Source: Rhinopithecus roxellana (lineage: Eukaryota > Chordata > Mammalia > Primates > Cercopithecidae). Taken from it: a stretch of 64,000 nt of DNA. The notes beneath the pieces are model-generated. The model had not been told where the DNA came from, ran no database searches, and saw nothing but the letters and a program-made list of their open reading frames with translations. A program made the position numbers and the translations under genes. The DNA is taken from positions 42,421,711 through 42,485,710 of the forward strand of contig NC_044565.1 of assembly GCF_007565055.1 (NCBI RefSeq). Direction: 5' to 3'. Positions 21,690 to 32,539 of the stretch are shown piece by piece; position 1 is the first letter of the stretch; each line of letters begins with the position of its first letter.

Positions 21690-22467
21690 GAGATTAGTGT
21701 TAGGGATGTGGTATTTTATACAATAGTCTACTTGTCATGAAGCTGCATATTTCCCCTCTGCCTTCAATGGCTAAAGGGGGGCATTTTTTTTCATCCCCTG
21801 AACTCAAAAAGAAGAATCAGCATTAATAAAATTTTATAAATAATGAGGAAGAGAAAATGCAATTAATTATTCCCTGATATATGGAATTAGTTGTTCCCTG
21901 ATATATGGAATAAATAGCTAGATTTTAATACTTTTAATACCAAAATGAACTGCCTGTAAAGAGAATAAAATATGATTTTTCCCTGAGGTCTCATATGAAT
22001 ACATATATTTCCAGTATCATAAAATTTCTCCATTTTTTCAAAGTCCGGACTCATAAAACATTTAGGTATGTACTAGTAATCTAATTACCGTTTAACCCAA
22101 AGAAGTAATCTTATCACTTTTCAATCCAGTGCTCTTCACTGCCTTCTACTCCCACTTCAACCCCACGTCAATTCTTTATCTTCAAGTTGGTTAGCTCTGA
22201 TGCAATAGTTGACTGGTATCACCAGTCTTATTTCAATAAGTTCTCATAAGAACGTAAATAAAATAAAACTATCTTACAAATGGTTACCAAAATGTACCAA
22301 AGTTCTAAAAACATTGTTACCCAAGAATACCCAACAGTTAAAGTTCACTGGGCCTAAAACAATCACTATTATACATGTATAGAAATTTGATACATATTAA
22401 TATTTTCCAGAGTGGGTAGAAGGTTTTGAATTTGTTGCAAGGGAAGACCAAGAAATAGGAGAGAGCA
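21690..22467. other. Unassigned sequence with a short tandem repeat
   Basis: The 18-mer ttccctgatatatggaat occurs at 21870-21887 and again at 21894-21911 (period 24). Otherwise no recognised element. Confidence 0.5.
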
Positions 22468-22548
22468 CCACCTTTTGTGAAACCTACTAAGTGCCAAGCA
22501 CAGTACTGTCAGCTACACACCTTGTATCATTTAATCCTCTACCATTTT
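22468..22548 (-). repeat. MIR/L2-type 3' end fragment
   Basis: Antisense order: acctactaagtgccaagcac, agtactgtcagctac, accttgtatcatttaatcct. This short stretch is shared by MIR and L2 3' ends. Confidence 0.6.
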
Positions 22549-23530
22549 CTTTTAGTTATGTATTGGTAAGAATACGATGAATTATCTTTATTAAAGTAGC
22601 CACTCCATATAATATAACACACCCATTTTAAATATATAGTTTGATGGGATTTAATAAATGTACATATCCATGCGAACAAAACTATAATCAAAGTTCTAAG
22701 TTCCCCCAAATTTCCCAAAACAACCGTGCTCATATTCAATTTTCCCACAATCCTGGCCCTAGGCAAACACAGATTTGCTTTCTCACAGTATATACTAGTT
22801 TTGCCTGGGCTAGAATTTCTTATAAAAGAAACATACAATGTGTGTACTCTTTGGTGTCAGATTACTTTACTCATCATAATGTTTTCTGAGATTCATTCAT
22901 GTTACTACATAGTTCAGGTTGCATAGTTCATTCTTTGTTATTACCAAGTAGTATTCCACTGTATGAATATACAACAATTTGGTTATCACTCGCAAGTTTT
23001 TTGACATTTGGCTTGGTTTCAGTTTTTAACTGTGATGAATAAAGCTGCAATGAACATTTATGTACAAATCCTTGTGTGGATACATTTTCTCTTGGGTAAA
23101 CACTGAAGTGTGGAATTGCTGGGTCATATGGTAAATGTATATTTCACTTTCTAAGGAACTGCCAAACTGTTTCCCAAAGTGATGATAAAATTTTACACTC
23201 CCATCAGATGTTCAAGAATTCCAGTTGCTCCACATCGCTGACAACATTTGGTCTTGTCAGTTTTTTTATTTTTATTTTTAGCTTTTGTAGTGGACAAGCA
23301 ATGTTGCCTCACTGTGGTTTTAATTGCATCTCTCTTATGATTATGATTATGAAGATTGCGATGAGCATCTTTTCATGTATTTATTAGCCATTCAAATATC
23401 TTCCTTCATGAAGTTTCTGCTCAAGTCTTTTGAAAGTTTTTGATTATCTAAAAAAATTAATTGGATAGTTAATATTCTTACAGTTGGTTTATAAGAGTTT
23501 TTATACATGCTGAATAAAAATGTTTGCAAG

Positions 23531-23838
23531 GACCAGGTGCCGTGGCTCACATCTGTAATCCTAGCACTTTGGGAGGCCGAAGTGGGCAGATCACCTGAGG
23601 TCAGGAGTTCAAGACCAGCCTGACCACCATTGTGAAAACCTTTCTCTACTAAAAATATAAAAATTAACCAGGTGTGGTGGCACACACTTGTAATCCCAGC
23701 TACTTGGGAGGCTGAGGCAGGATAATCACTTGAAATCAGGAGGCAGAGGTTGCAGTGAGCCAAGATCGTACCAACTGCCCTCCATCCAGCCTGGGTGACA
23801 GAGTGAGACTCCATCTCAGAAAAAAATAAAAATAAAAA
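23531..23838 (+). mobile_element. Alu SINE inside the old L1
   Basis: A complete Alu starting gaccaggtgccgtggctcac and ending in an A-rich tail (23819-23838), flanked by gtttgcaa at 23522-23529 and 23839-23846. The target is the L1M ORF2/3' region, so the Alu is younger than the L1. The 140-codon minus-strand frame here is an antisense Alu artefact. Confidence 0.93.
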
Positions 23839-24352
23839 GTTTGCAAATATTTTCTCTCACTTTGTGATTTACCACTTCATTTTCTTAAGAGATCTTCCAA
23901 AGAACAGAAGTTAGAAGCTTGTTTTCATTTTGATAAAATCTAATATTTTTAATGAATAAGTATGTCCTGTCTAAGAAGACTTTGCTTAACCCAAGATCAT
24001 ACAGATATTATCCTATGGTTCTTTCTAGAAGTTTTATAGTGGTAGCTTTAGGTTGAGGACTATAATTTATTTTGAATTAAATTTTGTAGATGATGTAAAA
24101 CAAAGCTAATGCTTCATATAGTTTTATATTTGGATGTTCAGTTGTTTCAGCACAATTTGTCGAAAAGATCATCCTTCCCCATTGAATTAATTTGGCAACT
24201 TTGTAAACGATCAATTGACCACAAATGTGTGATTTATTTATAGACTGTTCTGTTTATCTGATCTACATTTCTATCTTTAGGCCAGTATCTACTTCCTTAA
24301 TTATTATGACTTTATAGTAAGGATTAAATTGTGAAATGAGATACTCTACAAG

Positions 24353-24829
24353 TGCTATGGACTGAACTCTGTCCTTCCAAAATTTATATGTTGAAGCTCT
24401 AACCCTCAATGTGACTATATTTGGAGTAAGGAAGTAAGTAAGATTAAGTGATCATAAGGGCAGGACCCTGATCCACTACAATTAGTGTCCTTTTACGCTC
24501 CCATCAGATGTTCAAGAATTCCAGTTGCTCCACATCGCTGACAACATTTGGTCTTGTCAGTTTTTTTATTTTTATTTTTAGCTTTTGTAGTGGACAAGTA
24601 ATGTTGCGCTCTCTCTCTCTCTTTCTGTCTCTCTCTATCTCTCCCCCCATGTAAGGACCCAGTGGAAAGGCAGCTCTCTACAAGCCAGAAAAAGAGCCCT
24701 CCCCAGTAACTAAATCAGCTGACAACTTGATCATGTACTTCCCAGCTTTCAGAACTGTGAGAAATAGATTCCTGTTATTTAAGCCACACAGTTTGTGGTA
24801 TTTTGTTTTGGTAGCTTGAGTTAAAATAG
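24353..24829 (+). mobile_element. ERVL-MaLR LTR (MLT1 type) carrying a foreign 117-bp insert
   Basis: The MLT1 order is clear: tgctatggactgaactctgt, aaatttatatgttgaagctc, taaccctcaatgtgactata, ggaccctgatccactac, then after an interruption ccatgtaaggacccag, ctacaagccagaaa, aactgtgagaaatagattc and gtttgtggtattttg. The interruption at 24491-24607 is a copy of the neighbouring L1 and does not belong to the LTR. Confidence 0.85.
24491..24607 (+). repeat. 117-bp duplicate of 23191-23307 inserted in the MLT1
   Basis: Positions 24491-24607 match 23191-23307 over 117 bp with two differences: cA/cG at the sixth-seventh base, and aagC/aagT near the end. Both copies have the same orientation and lie exactly 1300 bp apart. 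The donor is the old L1. The copy sits inside an MLT1 LTR where no L1 sequence is expected, and carries no A-tail or target duplication. Confidence 0.95.
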
Positions 24830-25344
24830 TAAATTCTGCAATATTATGCCTCTAGTTTATAATCACTTTGATTACCCTATGTCATTTGCATTGCTGTGTA
24901 AATTTTATTAAAAAGTTACCAATTACTACCAAAAGGAAAGGTGGCATTATTTTGATTATGACTATGTTAAATCTATAAATCAGTTCAAGGATATTTGACA
25001 TATAATTTCTATTGGCCATTCTGACGTATGAACATGCTATATCTCTCTCCATTTGTTTCGGTATCCTTTCATTTATATCTGCAGTGCTTTGTAGTTTTCA
25101 GAATATAAATCTTCCATATATAAAAATTTATCCTTAATTATTTCATGTTTTTGTCATTGTACTTTGCTTATATATAGAAATACAATGAACTTTGTATATT
25201 AGTTTGTATTCTAGACTGTGTTAAATTCACTTCAAATAGCTCTTCGGTAAATCTCTTAGAATTTTCTAGGTACACAATCAAGTAGTCTGTGAATAAAGAC
25301 CATTCTCCCTATTCTTTTCAAATTGTATGTCTTTTGTGCTTTCT

Positions 25345-25371
<27 letters not shown>
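25345..25371. repeat. (TG)n microsatellite
   Basis: A pure TG run of about 27 bases within the old L1. Confidence 0.93.
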
Positions 25372-25375
<4 letters not shown>

Positions 25376-27078
25376 TTTACTTTTTTTTATCTTGCACTGA
25401 TTAAGACTCTTGATGTAATGTTGAATATAAGTGATGAGAAAGGAAATTCTTGCTTGGTCTCCATCTCAAGGACACAGTTTTTTCACCATCAAATAAAATG
25501 TTATCTTAAGATTTCCTGATACGTGTTCTTTATCAGATTGAAGAAATCCCTTCCATTCCTGGTCTGATGACTGTATCATGAGTGGATATTGAATTTTGCC
25601 AATTATTTTTTGCAACTATTATGATTAACACACACACACTATTTACTTCATTTATTGTGGCAATAAGGTGATTTTGTATTGACTGGTGAATATTCAACTA
25701 ATCTTGCACTTTTGGGATAAAGTTCACTTGGTCATCTTGTATCATACAGTTATATAATTGCTGAATTTGACTTCATAGCATTTTTTTTAGGAGTTTTGAA
25801 TCTACATTCTTGAGGAATAGTGATCTATAGTTTGTTTTGGGTTTGTTTGGTTGTTTGTTTTTTTGATAACGTCTTTGTTTTGGGAGTCATGATAATGATG
25901 GTTTCAGAGCTGTATAAGAATACATTCTCTCCTCTAATATTTGAAAGGGTTCATATAAAACTGGTGTGATTTCTTTCTTAAATGATTGACAGAATTCGCC
26001 AGTGAAGCTATCTGGGTCTGGAATTCTTATTTTAGAAACATTTTTTAAATTACCAATTCAATTTTTTTAACACATATATTGCTATTTATATTTTCTATTT
26101 ATTCTAGTGTCTATTCAAGGTAATTTATAGATTCAATGCCATCACCATCAAGCTACCAGTGACTTTCTTTACGGAATTGGAAAAAACTACTTTAAAGTTC
26201 ATATGGAACCAAAAAAAGGCCCACATTGCCAAGACAATCCTAAGCCAAAAGAACAAAGCTGGAGGCATCACGCTACCTGACTTCAAAGTATACTACAAGG
26301 CTACAGTAACCAAAACAGCATGGTCCTGGTACCAAATCAGAGATATGGACCAATGGAACAGAATAGAGCCCTCAGAAATAATACCACACATCTACAACCA
26401 TCTGATCTTTGACAAACCTGACAAAAACAAGAAATGGGGGAAAGATTCCCTATTTAATAAATGGTGCTGGGAAAACCGGCTGGCCATATGTAGAAAGCTG
26501 AAACTGGATCTCTTCCTTACACCTTATACAAAAATCAATTCAAGGTGGATTAAAGCCTTAAATGTTAGACCTAAACCATAAAAATCCTAGCAGAAAACGT
26601 AGGCAATACCATTCAGAACATAGGCATGGGCAAGGACTTCATGACTAAAACACTAAAAGCAATGTCAACAAAAGTCAAAATTGACAAATGGGATCTAATT
26701 AAGCTAAACAGCTTCTGCACAGTAAAAGAAACTACAATCAGAGTGAACAGGCAACTTACAGAATGGGAGAAAATTTTTACAATCTACCCATCTGATAAAG
26801 GGCTAATATCCAGAATCTACAGAAAACTTAAACAAATTTACAAGAAAAAATCAAACAACCCCATCAAAACTGGGCAAAGGATTTGAACAGACATTTCTCA
26901 AAAGAAGACATTTATGCAGCCAACAGACACATGAAAAAATGCTCATCATCACTGGCCATCAGAGAAATGCAAATCAAAACCACAATGAGATACCATCTCA
27001 CACCAGTTAGAATGGCAATCATCAAAAAGTCAGGAAACAACAGGTGCTAGAGAGGATATGGAGAAATAGGAACGCTTT

Positions 27079-27287
27079 ATATTTTATTTTATTTTATTTT
27101 ATTTTATTTTATTTTATTTTATTTTATTTTATTTTATTTTTGAGACAGAATCTTGCTCTGTCACCCAGGCTGGAGTGCTGTGGCGCGATCTCAGCTCACT
27201 GCAAGCTCCACCTCCCAGATTCACGCCATTCTGCAGTCTCAGCCTCCTGAGTAGCTGGGACTACAGGCACCTGCCACCATGCCCGGC

Positions 27288-27323
<36 letters not shown>

Positions 27324-27461
27324 TATTTTTAGTAGAGACAGGGTTTCACCATGTTAGCCAGGATGGTCTCAATCTCCTGACCTCGTGATCTGCCCACCTT
27401 GGCCTCCCAAAGTGCTGGGAATAATCCCATAGATTATAGACGTAAGCCCCTGCACCCAGCC
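27079..27461 (-). mobile_element. AluY/S SINE with (TAAAA)n tail, inside the L1PA
   Basis: A minus-strand Alu with the 16-bp target-site duplication gaaataggaacgcttt at 27063-27078 and 27462-27477, identical on both sides. Its A-tail has become a pentanucleotide repeat (ATTTT x12 on the plus strand, 27081-27140). The inter-monomer linker is a T-run of about 32 bases (27291-27322). The insertion postdates the L1PA. Confidence 0.95.
27081..27140. repeat. (ATTTT)12 pentanucleotide repeat
   Basis: Twelve perfect ATTTT units, 60 bp, derived from the A-tail of the antisense Alu. On the Alu strand the unit is TAAAA. Confidence 0.95.
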
Positions 27462-28085
27462 GAAATAGGAACGCTTTCACACTGTTGGTGAGACTGTAAA
27501 CTAGTTCAACCATCGTGGAAGACAGTGTGGTGATTCTAGAACTAGAAATACCATTTGACCCAGTCATCCCATTAGTGGGCATACACCCAAAGGATAATAA
27601 ATAATGCTGCTATAAAGACACATGCACACGTATGTTTATTGCGGCACTATTCCCAATAGTAAAGACTTGGAACCAACCCAAATGTCCATCAGTGATAGAC
27701 CGGATTAAGAAAATGTGGCACATATACACCATGGAATACTATGCAGCAATAAAAAAGGATGATTTCATGTCCTTTGTAAGGACGTGGATGAAGCCGGAAA
27801 CCATCATTCTGAGCAAACTATCGCAAGGACAGAAAACCAAACACCACATGTTCTTACTCATAAGTGGGAATTGAACAGTGAGAACACTTGGACACATGGT
27901 GGGGAACATCACACACTGGGGCCATCATGGGGTCAGGGGAGGGGAGAAGGATAGCATTAGGAGACGTACCTAATGTAAACAATGGGTTAACGGGTGCAGC
28001 ACACCAACATGGCTGCACAGTGTGCACATGTACCCTAGAACTTAAAGTATAATAATAAAAAATAAATAAATAAATAAATTTAAAA

Positions 28086-28682
28086 TTTTTAAAAATGGCT
28101 CCTGGAGCAGAAGTGATGAGCATGCATTTGCCTCTAAACCTAAATGTTTGATAAATTATCTCTCACTGAATTTTAATTTCTAAATTAAAGGTAAAGAAAA
28201 ATATTGTTGAGGATCATTTCCATACTGACCTGTGTGATACATCTGATGGCTTACAGCTCATCACTATCACTTTTTCCTGAAAGTGCTAATTAAGGATCGT
28301 GATAGGTAGAGAAAAAAATATCACTATAGTCCTTGTAGTCTAAAGTGGACAAATGACATACACAGAAATCATACACATCTTTTCTAATGGTGGTGACTAG
28401 AGTAGACTGAAAATGGACTTTGGATATGTATTGTTCAAGATTCTCCTGCTTGCAACCTTTATATATGTATTGGTCAAGATTCTCCTGCTTGCAACCATAA
28501 GGATGCCCTTCATGTTGAGTAAAGTTTGACTGAGGTCTTTCCTTTTGGCTTAAGCAGCTGGGAATGTTTTGAAGCCAGCGCACAGTACTGGGAGCTCAAG
28601 GACCATTGCTACCATCAGTCCACACTTCCACTCTTCTCTCATTTCTGTTTGTCAGCACTAGGAAACTTGAACAACCTAAAGT
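28086..28682. other. Unassigned sequence with a 39-bp tandem duplication
   Basis: A unit containing tcaagattctcctgcttgca is present twice in tandem (about 28425-28463 and 28464-28502, period 39) with few differences. The rest has no recognised repeat. Confidence 0.55.
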
Positions 28683-28908
28683 AGGGTTTCTCAAATCAGT
28701 ACTATTGAAATGTGAGGTTAGATAATTATTTGTTGTGGGGCAACTGTCTCGTGCACTTTAGGATGCTTAGCATCTTCCCTGGCCTCTTTCCCCTAGATAA
28801 CAGTAGCACCTTGCTCTCAAGTTTTGAAAAACACAGGTGTCTCCAGAGGTTGCTATATGTCTCCTCAGAAAACAAGTCGCCCCCAGTTGAGAACCACTGG
28901 CCTAGAGA
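28683..28908. mobile_element. MER5A-type hAT-Charlie DNA transposon relic
   Basis: The element carries agggtttctcaaatcag at one end and gttgagaaccactgg at the other, the inverted ends of MER5A. Inside are tttgttgtggggcaactgtc, ttaggatgcttagcatc, ccctggcctctttcccctag, aacagtagcaccttgc and gtctccagaggttgctat. It is a non-autonomous hAT element without coding capacity. Confidence 0.88.
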
Positions 28909-28924
28909 ATAATAACACAGTTTG

Positions 28925-29135
28925 CATAAATTCAAATTATATCACTTTCTATCAATGTAACACTGAGCAAGTTACCTTACCTCTTTGTGCCTGAATTTCC
29001 TCATCTCTCTAATAATAATTATAACATTATATACAAGATAAGGGTATTGTGAGGTTTAAGTGAGAAAATACAAACAAAACTCTTAGAATAGTAATTTCAC
29101 ACAGTTAGCCTTCAATTAATGTTAGCTCTTAATAA
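28925..29135 (+). repeat. MIR SINE
   Basis: Sense order: tctatcaatgtaacactgag, caagttaccttacctctttg, tgcctgaatttcctcatc, tattgtgaggtttaagtgag and a 3' end tcaattaatgttagctctta. It is nearly full from core to 3' end. Confidence 0.85.
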
Positions 29136-29440
29136 AAAAGTAAGGTTCTCTTCAGATGGTAACGAAATAGCTTCTGGTAGAACCAGATTCAACAGAAGTA
29201 GCTTAATAACTCTAGAGGAATCAACAGCTTTTTTTTTCTCCCAGTGTCAAAACACAGTGGCTTTTACTGTACACAGTGGTGTACTTTAAATGGCTACGGT
29301 TGGGTCATACTCCAATCCTATCACTAAATGGAAGAGACTTTACTCAAAGAAGAGAGTTGGAAAAGTATGATGGCAAACAAAATACACAGTCACCATAGTT
29401 CACTGCAGGGTATAAAATATTGTGCAAGTAGATTCCCTAC
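29136..29440. other. Unassigned spacer
   Basis: No recognised element. The T-run at about 29229-29238 has no attached retroposon. Confidence 0.4.
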
Positions 29441-29981
29441 TGTGTTAGTCCACTTTGCATTGACTAGGTAAGAAATGAGCATAATATGTATATATATATA
29501 TAATATATATATTATGTATATACATAAGACTAGGTAATTTATACAGAAAATGAATGCTAACTGTGTGCAAGTACTGTTCTAAGATTTTTGTTTGTATTTT
29601 CTGTATATACATATTTCCTATAGATGTAATTTATACAGAAAAGAGGTTTATTTTGGCTCATGTTTCTGCAGGCTGTATAAGAAGCATGGTACCAACCTCT
29701 GCTTCTGGTGAGGCCTCAGGAAGCTTACAATCAGAGCAGAAGACAAAAGGGGAGTCGGCATATCACATGGAAAGACAGAGAGCAAGAGAGAGAAGTGGGA
29801 GATCCCCAACTCTATTTAACAACGAAATCTCTTGTGAACTCATTACAACAGGAAGAGCACCGAGCCATTCATAAAGGATCCACCCCCGTGACCCAAATAC
29901 CTCCCACTACGCTCTACCTTCAACACTGGGGATCTCATTTCAACATGAGATCTGGAGGAGACAAATATCCAAACCGTGTCA
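29441..29981 (-). mobile_element. ERVL-MaLR LTR (MST/THE1 type), enlarged by an internal insertion
   Basis: Antisense LTR from tgtgttagtccactttgcat to ccaaaccgtgtca, with gtttctgcaggctgta, aggcctcaggaagcttacaa, tcttgtgaactcattac and ccacccccgtgacccaaata inside. Flanks cctac and cttac suggest the 5-bp target duplication. At about 541 bp it is longer than a usual MST LTR. The excess lies between two copies of gtaatttatacagaaaa (29534-29550 and 29626-29642) plus a TATA tract at about 29485-29525. Confidence 0.83.
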
Positions 29982-30239
29982 CTTACCATGGCAATTGACT
30001 CATGGGTCATGGAAACCCAACCCCATTTAGGTCTGGGTGAATCTTCTACAGCAAAGAGATCGGTAAATTATCAGACCAGACAATGTCAAGGTATGGCAGG
30101 TAAGTGTCCATTTGAATATGTGTCAGGTGCTCTCCCAAAACCACAGGCAGTGCAGACTGGTTGGAGCAGAAGGAAGGATATGGTGCTTCTTTACCAGTTT
30201 TGCAATGGGAAAGACAAAGCTTCAAACTAATGATCCAAA
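29982..30239. other. Unassigned spacer
   Basis: No recognised element. Short frames (70-84 codons) carry no domain. Confidence 0.4.
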
Positions 30240-30482
30240 GGTTCTGTTCATTGAGTTATTCCCAGGTGATAGATGCTTTACATGTGTTATCTCAAACAAT
30301 ACAACATCTCCACATGGAAATTGATGTTGTTCCCATTTTTAAAATGAAGAGACTAAATCCTCTCTAGTAAGGGTAAGTAAATTCAGAGAAGGTTCACAGT
30401 CAGTACAAGATGGAGCCAGAATTCAAACCCAAGCCTGCCTGATTCCACAGCCCATACTCTTTATCCACACCATGCTATTCTA
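30240..30482 (-). repeat. MIR SINE
   Basis: Antisense order: agatgctttacatgtgttat, ttcccatttttaaaatgaag, agccagaattcaaacccaag, cctgcctgattccacagccc and atactctttatccac. These are the antisense MIR core and 5' end, with mild decay. Confidence 0.87.
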
Positions 30483-30709
30483 AGGTCTGACTGAGAATTC
30501 AGGAAAGCTAAGTTGCCAGACATCTTTTTGGGTACATACTAAAGAAGATGGGACATTAATTAGGTCTTTTCTGTTTGGCAAATGAGCCCAACAAGTACTG
30601 CTGTGTGAACTCCCCAAATTTCACATATTAGAGAGTGGAGGACCAGGTAGAGAAGAGACCTCCCTGCCAGAAGTTTACTTCTCTTGCCTTATAGGTGTCT
30701 TTACTATTT

Positions 30710-30775
30710 GCATGTTCAAATCCTGCCCATTGTTTAATGCCTAGCTCAAATGTTACCTCTCTTCAGGGGTAGACT
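30710..30775 (+). repeat. L2 LINE fragment
   Basis: gttcaaatcctgcccattgt followed by aatgcctagctcaaatgtta and cctctcttcagggg follows the L2 segment encoding the reverse-transcriptase C-terminus and just beyond. Confidence 0.6.
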
Positions 30776-32459
30776 GAGACAAATGGACACCATAACCAGC
30801 TAATAATTTAGTGCTTTTTCAAATACCAAATTTTAAATAATGAAATTTGTTTGTCTTTTTCTGCACATTTGTAAGATGGATTGAATGTGACACAACATTT
30901 CAACTTCATTGGAATTGCATCTTATGTTGCAGCACCTTTCCTCTGCTATTTGAATTAATAAACAGCTAGCACTAGCTATTCATACTGGTAAAGTGTTTGT
31001 CCAGGTAAATTGTATAACCACCTATTGTCCTATTATGGAATTTCAACTTCCAATGACTATGATGTCCAAAAGCTGCTCTTGGAATTGGGGGCAAACCTGG
31101 GTTATACCTTCCAATTTGCAAAAATCTTCTAGTGAAGTTGGAATAGCAATGTTACTTTCCATACCATAGTGATGCTTTACTTTGTAGTAGTTGGGCCAAT
31201 TTACAGTGTGAAAGTCTGCAAGGAGTTTCCTGCAGTGCCAACTGGTACTATCTTTCTGATTTAGAGCATGCTTTGTAGATTGGTCTGCCCATGACTATCC
31301 AGTCCCACCCTTTATCTAGTTCTGCCTCACCCCACCAATTGCCAAAGGCAGAGATGATCTCTTCTTTCTCTGTTTCTTGGTTACCCAGTATGCTGTGCCT
31401 CAGTTTATCTTTTCCTGTTAGCAACAGCCACTAGCTCCTCACACTTTAGCATCTGTCACTGTAACTTGATTGCCAGCGTCATATCTTGGCCTTTTATTTC
31501 TATTTTTCATGGTGCATAGATAACTGTGAATATTTGTCAGTTTCATTTTTTTATCATAATTAATTTGGACATTTTATGTATAAAAAACAGAATTTAAGTT
31601 TGTTCCTGTTGAGTATTTTGCAATATGCAATTTTTTTTAACAGAACAACTGAAAAGAAACTGAGAATACCCATTTCAGCACAAAGCTGAAGTTTAGCCAC
31701 AACGCATGAACTGGTATGGGGGGATATTTGCAGTGGTTCTTTTTTTGTTCATGTTATTTTTTGAGAAAATAAAATCCCCATATTTATTAATATCAGATTA
31801 AGCTACTTCGACTGCTCATGTCCCCTGACCAATTTGCCAGGGCCTGCTTTGCTGTTGGCTGTGTGCGAGTCCAGGTTATGGGCTTGGTCAATGTACTGTC
31901 TTTCTCTTTGGCCTGCTCTTCCCGCTGGCATGCAATGGGAAGCTAGCTCAGATTCCCAAAGTCTAGCCAAGAGTGGAGTGGTGGTGGCCATCATAAATTG
32001 GATAACAGCTAATTCTCTGGTACCATTCCATCTTCATTATGTAAACAGTTCCAATCTTAACTGCAGGCCCCCAGCCCACTCTGAATGTAGGTCACCCATG
32101 TCATATGATTTTCCTAAAAAGAGAAATTACACAGAGATGGAAGGTGAGGACATACAGAAACACCTCTTGCCTTCGGTGGGCGTGGGTGATGTCTGTTGCT
32201 TGTGTAACTTGTGACATCTCTTGGCTTTATCGGGATTGTGTAACTCTTCCTGGAAACCTGCCTTTACCTTAAATCTGATTCTCCTTCCATCCCCCATAGA
32301 TAGGTGACCCATCTCCAGGCTCTGTTGAAGGCTACCTGTCTATTGGCACAGGTGGTGTTATCACAACCCAACTGGATCTCAACTCAACTGCCTTTGAAAT
32401 CCCTTCCAAAGAGGATAAAGGAACTTTTGGATCTCTGTGATGACATGCAGTATATAAGA
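30776..32459. other. Unassigned, mostly unique sequence
   Basis: About 1.7 kb without a recognised transposon. The plus-strand frame at 31834-32214 (126 codons) is one of the longest outside repeats. It shows no domain, has no good start context and is overlapped by antisense frames, so I do not call a gene. A small segment at 32468-32534 resembles 34539-34602. Confidence 0.45.
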
Positions 32460-32467
32460 GTGAGTGG

Positions 32468-32534
32468 AGTGGATAGATGCCTTACAATAAGTATCAGTGA
32501 AGGACCTTTCCTTGTAATGACCATTCACTTCCAT
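32468..32534 (+). repeat. Diverged direct repeat of 34539-34602
   Basis: gatagatgccttacaataag ... aatgaccattcact aligns with gatagatgcctttcaataag ... aatggccattcact at 34541-34600, by eye about 75-80 percent identical over some 60 bp. The first part resembles an L2/MIR 3' end; the second does not. Confidence 0.6.
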
Positions 32535-32539
32535 TTGTG

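Larger units (their letters stand above)
22550..26112 (-). repeat. Long old L1 (L1M type), interrupted by Alu and MLT1
   Basis: On the minus strand this runs from the L1 3'UTR through much of ORF2. Plus-strand landmarks include gtagtattccactgtatgaa, aataaagctgcaatgaacat, ggaattgctgggtcatatgg, aactgccaaactgtttccca, ccagttgctccacatcgctg and, near the far end, gtgaagctatctgggtctgg. The frame is destroyed. It is split by an Alu (23531-23838) and an MLT1 LTR (24353-24829), and stops where the plus-strand L1PA begins (about 26113). A TG microsatellite (25345-25371) grew inside it. Confidence 0.85.
26113..28085 (+). mobile_element. 5'-truncated primate L1 (L1PA type), split by an Alu
   Basis: The sequence begins in the distal reverse-transcriptase region of ORF2 (ggtaatttatagattcaatg) and runs to the 3'UTR and an AT-rich tail (aataaataaataaataaatt). 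It parallels 48018-49610 of the full-length L1 in this window but is clearly more diverged. ORF2 is broken: open pieces remain at 26159-26581 and 26626-26886. A stop codon lies between them, and the Alu lies downstream. No target-site duplication is apparent, and the left boundary abuts an old L1 that does not resume on the right. Confidence 0.9.

Noticed and set aside
23392..23814. 140-codon minus-strand frame
   Set aside because: Antisense translation of the Alu at 23531-23838 plus L1 flank.
31834..32214. 126-codon plus-strand frame outside recognised repeats
   Set aside because: No domain, an overlapping antisense frame and no supporting splice or promoter signals. Length alone is weak evidence at this window size.
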